Shown: in pieces, positions 40,451 through 40,909 of the stretch | How the letters are laid out: every line of letters begins with the position of its first letter | Numbering within the stretch: the stretch's first letter is position 1 | Origin: DATFYM01 sp035315065 | GTDB taxonomy: Bacteria > Acidobacteriota > Terriglobia > UBA7540 | Assembly (NCBI GenBank): GCA_035315065.1 | Contig: DATFYM010000209.1 | Location: forward strand, 1-40,909 | Length of the DNA: 40,909 nt | Direction of reading: 5' to 3' | Translations under genes and position numbers: made by a program | The notes under the pieces: model-generated | Seen by the model: the letters and a program-made list of their open reading frames with translations, nothing else | The model's database searches: none | Told to the model about the DNA's origin: nothing

Positions 40451-40909
40451 ACTTCACAAGTTCGCCCCCAGCGTGGATTCGAGGGCAGGCGCGAGGCCTG
40501 CGCGTACCAGTACCTTCGGTGGGGTTCGAGTACCATCGCGCCGCGTTAAAGTCGCGCCCGAGTTCGACCGATGATCTGGGTAGATGAAAACCTCCACCAG
40601 CGTCGACGACTATGACCCAGCGATCACCCAACACTTGACGCTGGTTGCTGCTTTCGGGCGGCAGGCGACGATTCGAATCGCGTTGACTTGACCGGAAGAA
40701 TCGCTGCTTGCCGCCTTCCCCCCGTCATCAAGGCTTGAAATGACCGCGAGTCACAAGCTAGACCGAAGTAGACCGAAGTTCCTGCTATTAATTCCGTAAA
40801 GTGGTTTGAATTGAAGGTGATGGCGGATTTTCGACCTCCGAGTGTAGTCATGTAAGTGATGACTCTGTCGATTTGTGTATAGATTATTTGCTTGTATTGT
40901 GGCACTTTT
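40451..40909. other. Right edge without a recognisable gene
   Basis: I see no supported gene here. Frames on both strands are short and lack motifs or ribosome sites. A GGCGCGAGGCCTGCGCG palindrome lies near 40490, and a tandem TAGACCGAAG/TAGACCGAAG near 40760. The last 110 bases are clearly richer in A and T than the rest of the window. Confidence 0.5.

Noticed and set aside
40510..40540. GGGGTTCGAGTACC resembling a tRNA T-arm
   Set aside because: No acceptor stem, anticodon arm or D-arm can be fitted around it.
40449..40634. A 61-codon minus-strand frame
   Set aside because: It overlaps a palindromic GAGGCCTGCG repeat and lacks any recognisable feature.
40624..40905. A 93-codon minus-strand frame at the right edge
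   Set aside because: No motif, no ribosome site, composition unlike the neighbouring genes, and it may simply be an AT-richer gap.

Overview
The window is about 41 kb of GC-rich bacterial chromosome. The gene set suggests a soil-type Acidobacteriota, in the Solibacter/Koribacter sense. It contains membrane-anchored helix-turn-helix proteins with FlgO-like/TPR or malectin sensor domains, PEGA and TPR Ser/Thr kinases, a PASTA protein, a DUF4097 protein, a YncE/phosphoesterase fusion, and almost every intergenic gap is filled by short-period repeat arrays. This assignment is an inference from gene content; there is no rRNA or tRNA gene in the window to confirm it. I see no prophage, CRISPR array, transposase or rRNA operon.

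Layout. 0.3-4.4 kb: a PAP2_C-like membrane phosphatase/transferase, an HTH-TM-FlgO-TPR protein and a GT4 glycosyltransferase. 4.7-9.2 kb: an NtrC-type sigma-54 response regulator, a gap holding a strong minus-strand terminator and palindromes, a winged-helix/TM/double-malectin protein, and a membrane PASTA protein. 9.4-12 kb: lutA-lutB (lactate oxidation, no lutC beside them) followed by a dead RelE-type toxin gene. 12-16 kb: a DUF4097 protein and a large secreted YncE-like beta-propeller/phosphoesterase. 16-19 kb (minus strand): aroB, ubiE/menG and a lipoprotein whose frame contains an in-frame TGA followed by a SECIS-like hairpin, then a cupin. 19.4-27 kb (minus): a GH57/DUF3536 enzyme, a radical SAM-hemerythrin fusion, an ornithine cyclodeaminase homologue, a small basic protein, an iron-dependent alcohol dehydrogenase and an ABM monooxygenase-like protein. 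27-32 kb (minus): a secreted GH2 glycosidase, a MarC-family protein and a Ser/Thr kinase with PEGA domains. 32.7-40.3 kb: a divergent Ser/Thr kinase with TPRs, a zinc alcohol dehydrogenase, a 3-methyladenine DNA glycosylase, a cysteine-rich protein and ThiO.

The genes are mostly short operons of housekeeping metabolism (quinone, shikimate, thiamin, lactate, alcohols, carbohydrate breakdown) mixed with membrane signalling proteins. The most probable unrecognised gene is the selenoprotein at 16086-16700. A gene caller that treats TGA as a stop would split it into two pieces. Sec insertion is supported by an unbroken frame, a U-x-x-C motif and an 11-bp SECIS-like stem-loop at the expected spacing.

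The second notable theme is a genome-wide style of repeat. There are at least ten families of 6-12 bp degenerate units (for example GATTGAC, GTAGAC, CACAGAGG, GCTGATA, GTCATTGA). They are often arranged as a direct array, a core and an inverted array. They sit in nearly every gap, supply the start or stop ends of several genes, and in at least four cases share non-repetitive cores between distant copies. One pair is a perfect 53-bp inverted repeat bracketing the cupin gene. A different set of GTAGGGG...CCCCTAC palindromes lies in frame inside the large kinase gene, resembling the palindromic elements known inside Rickettsia genes.
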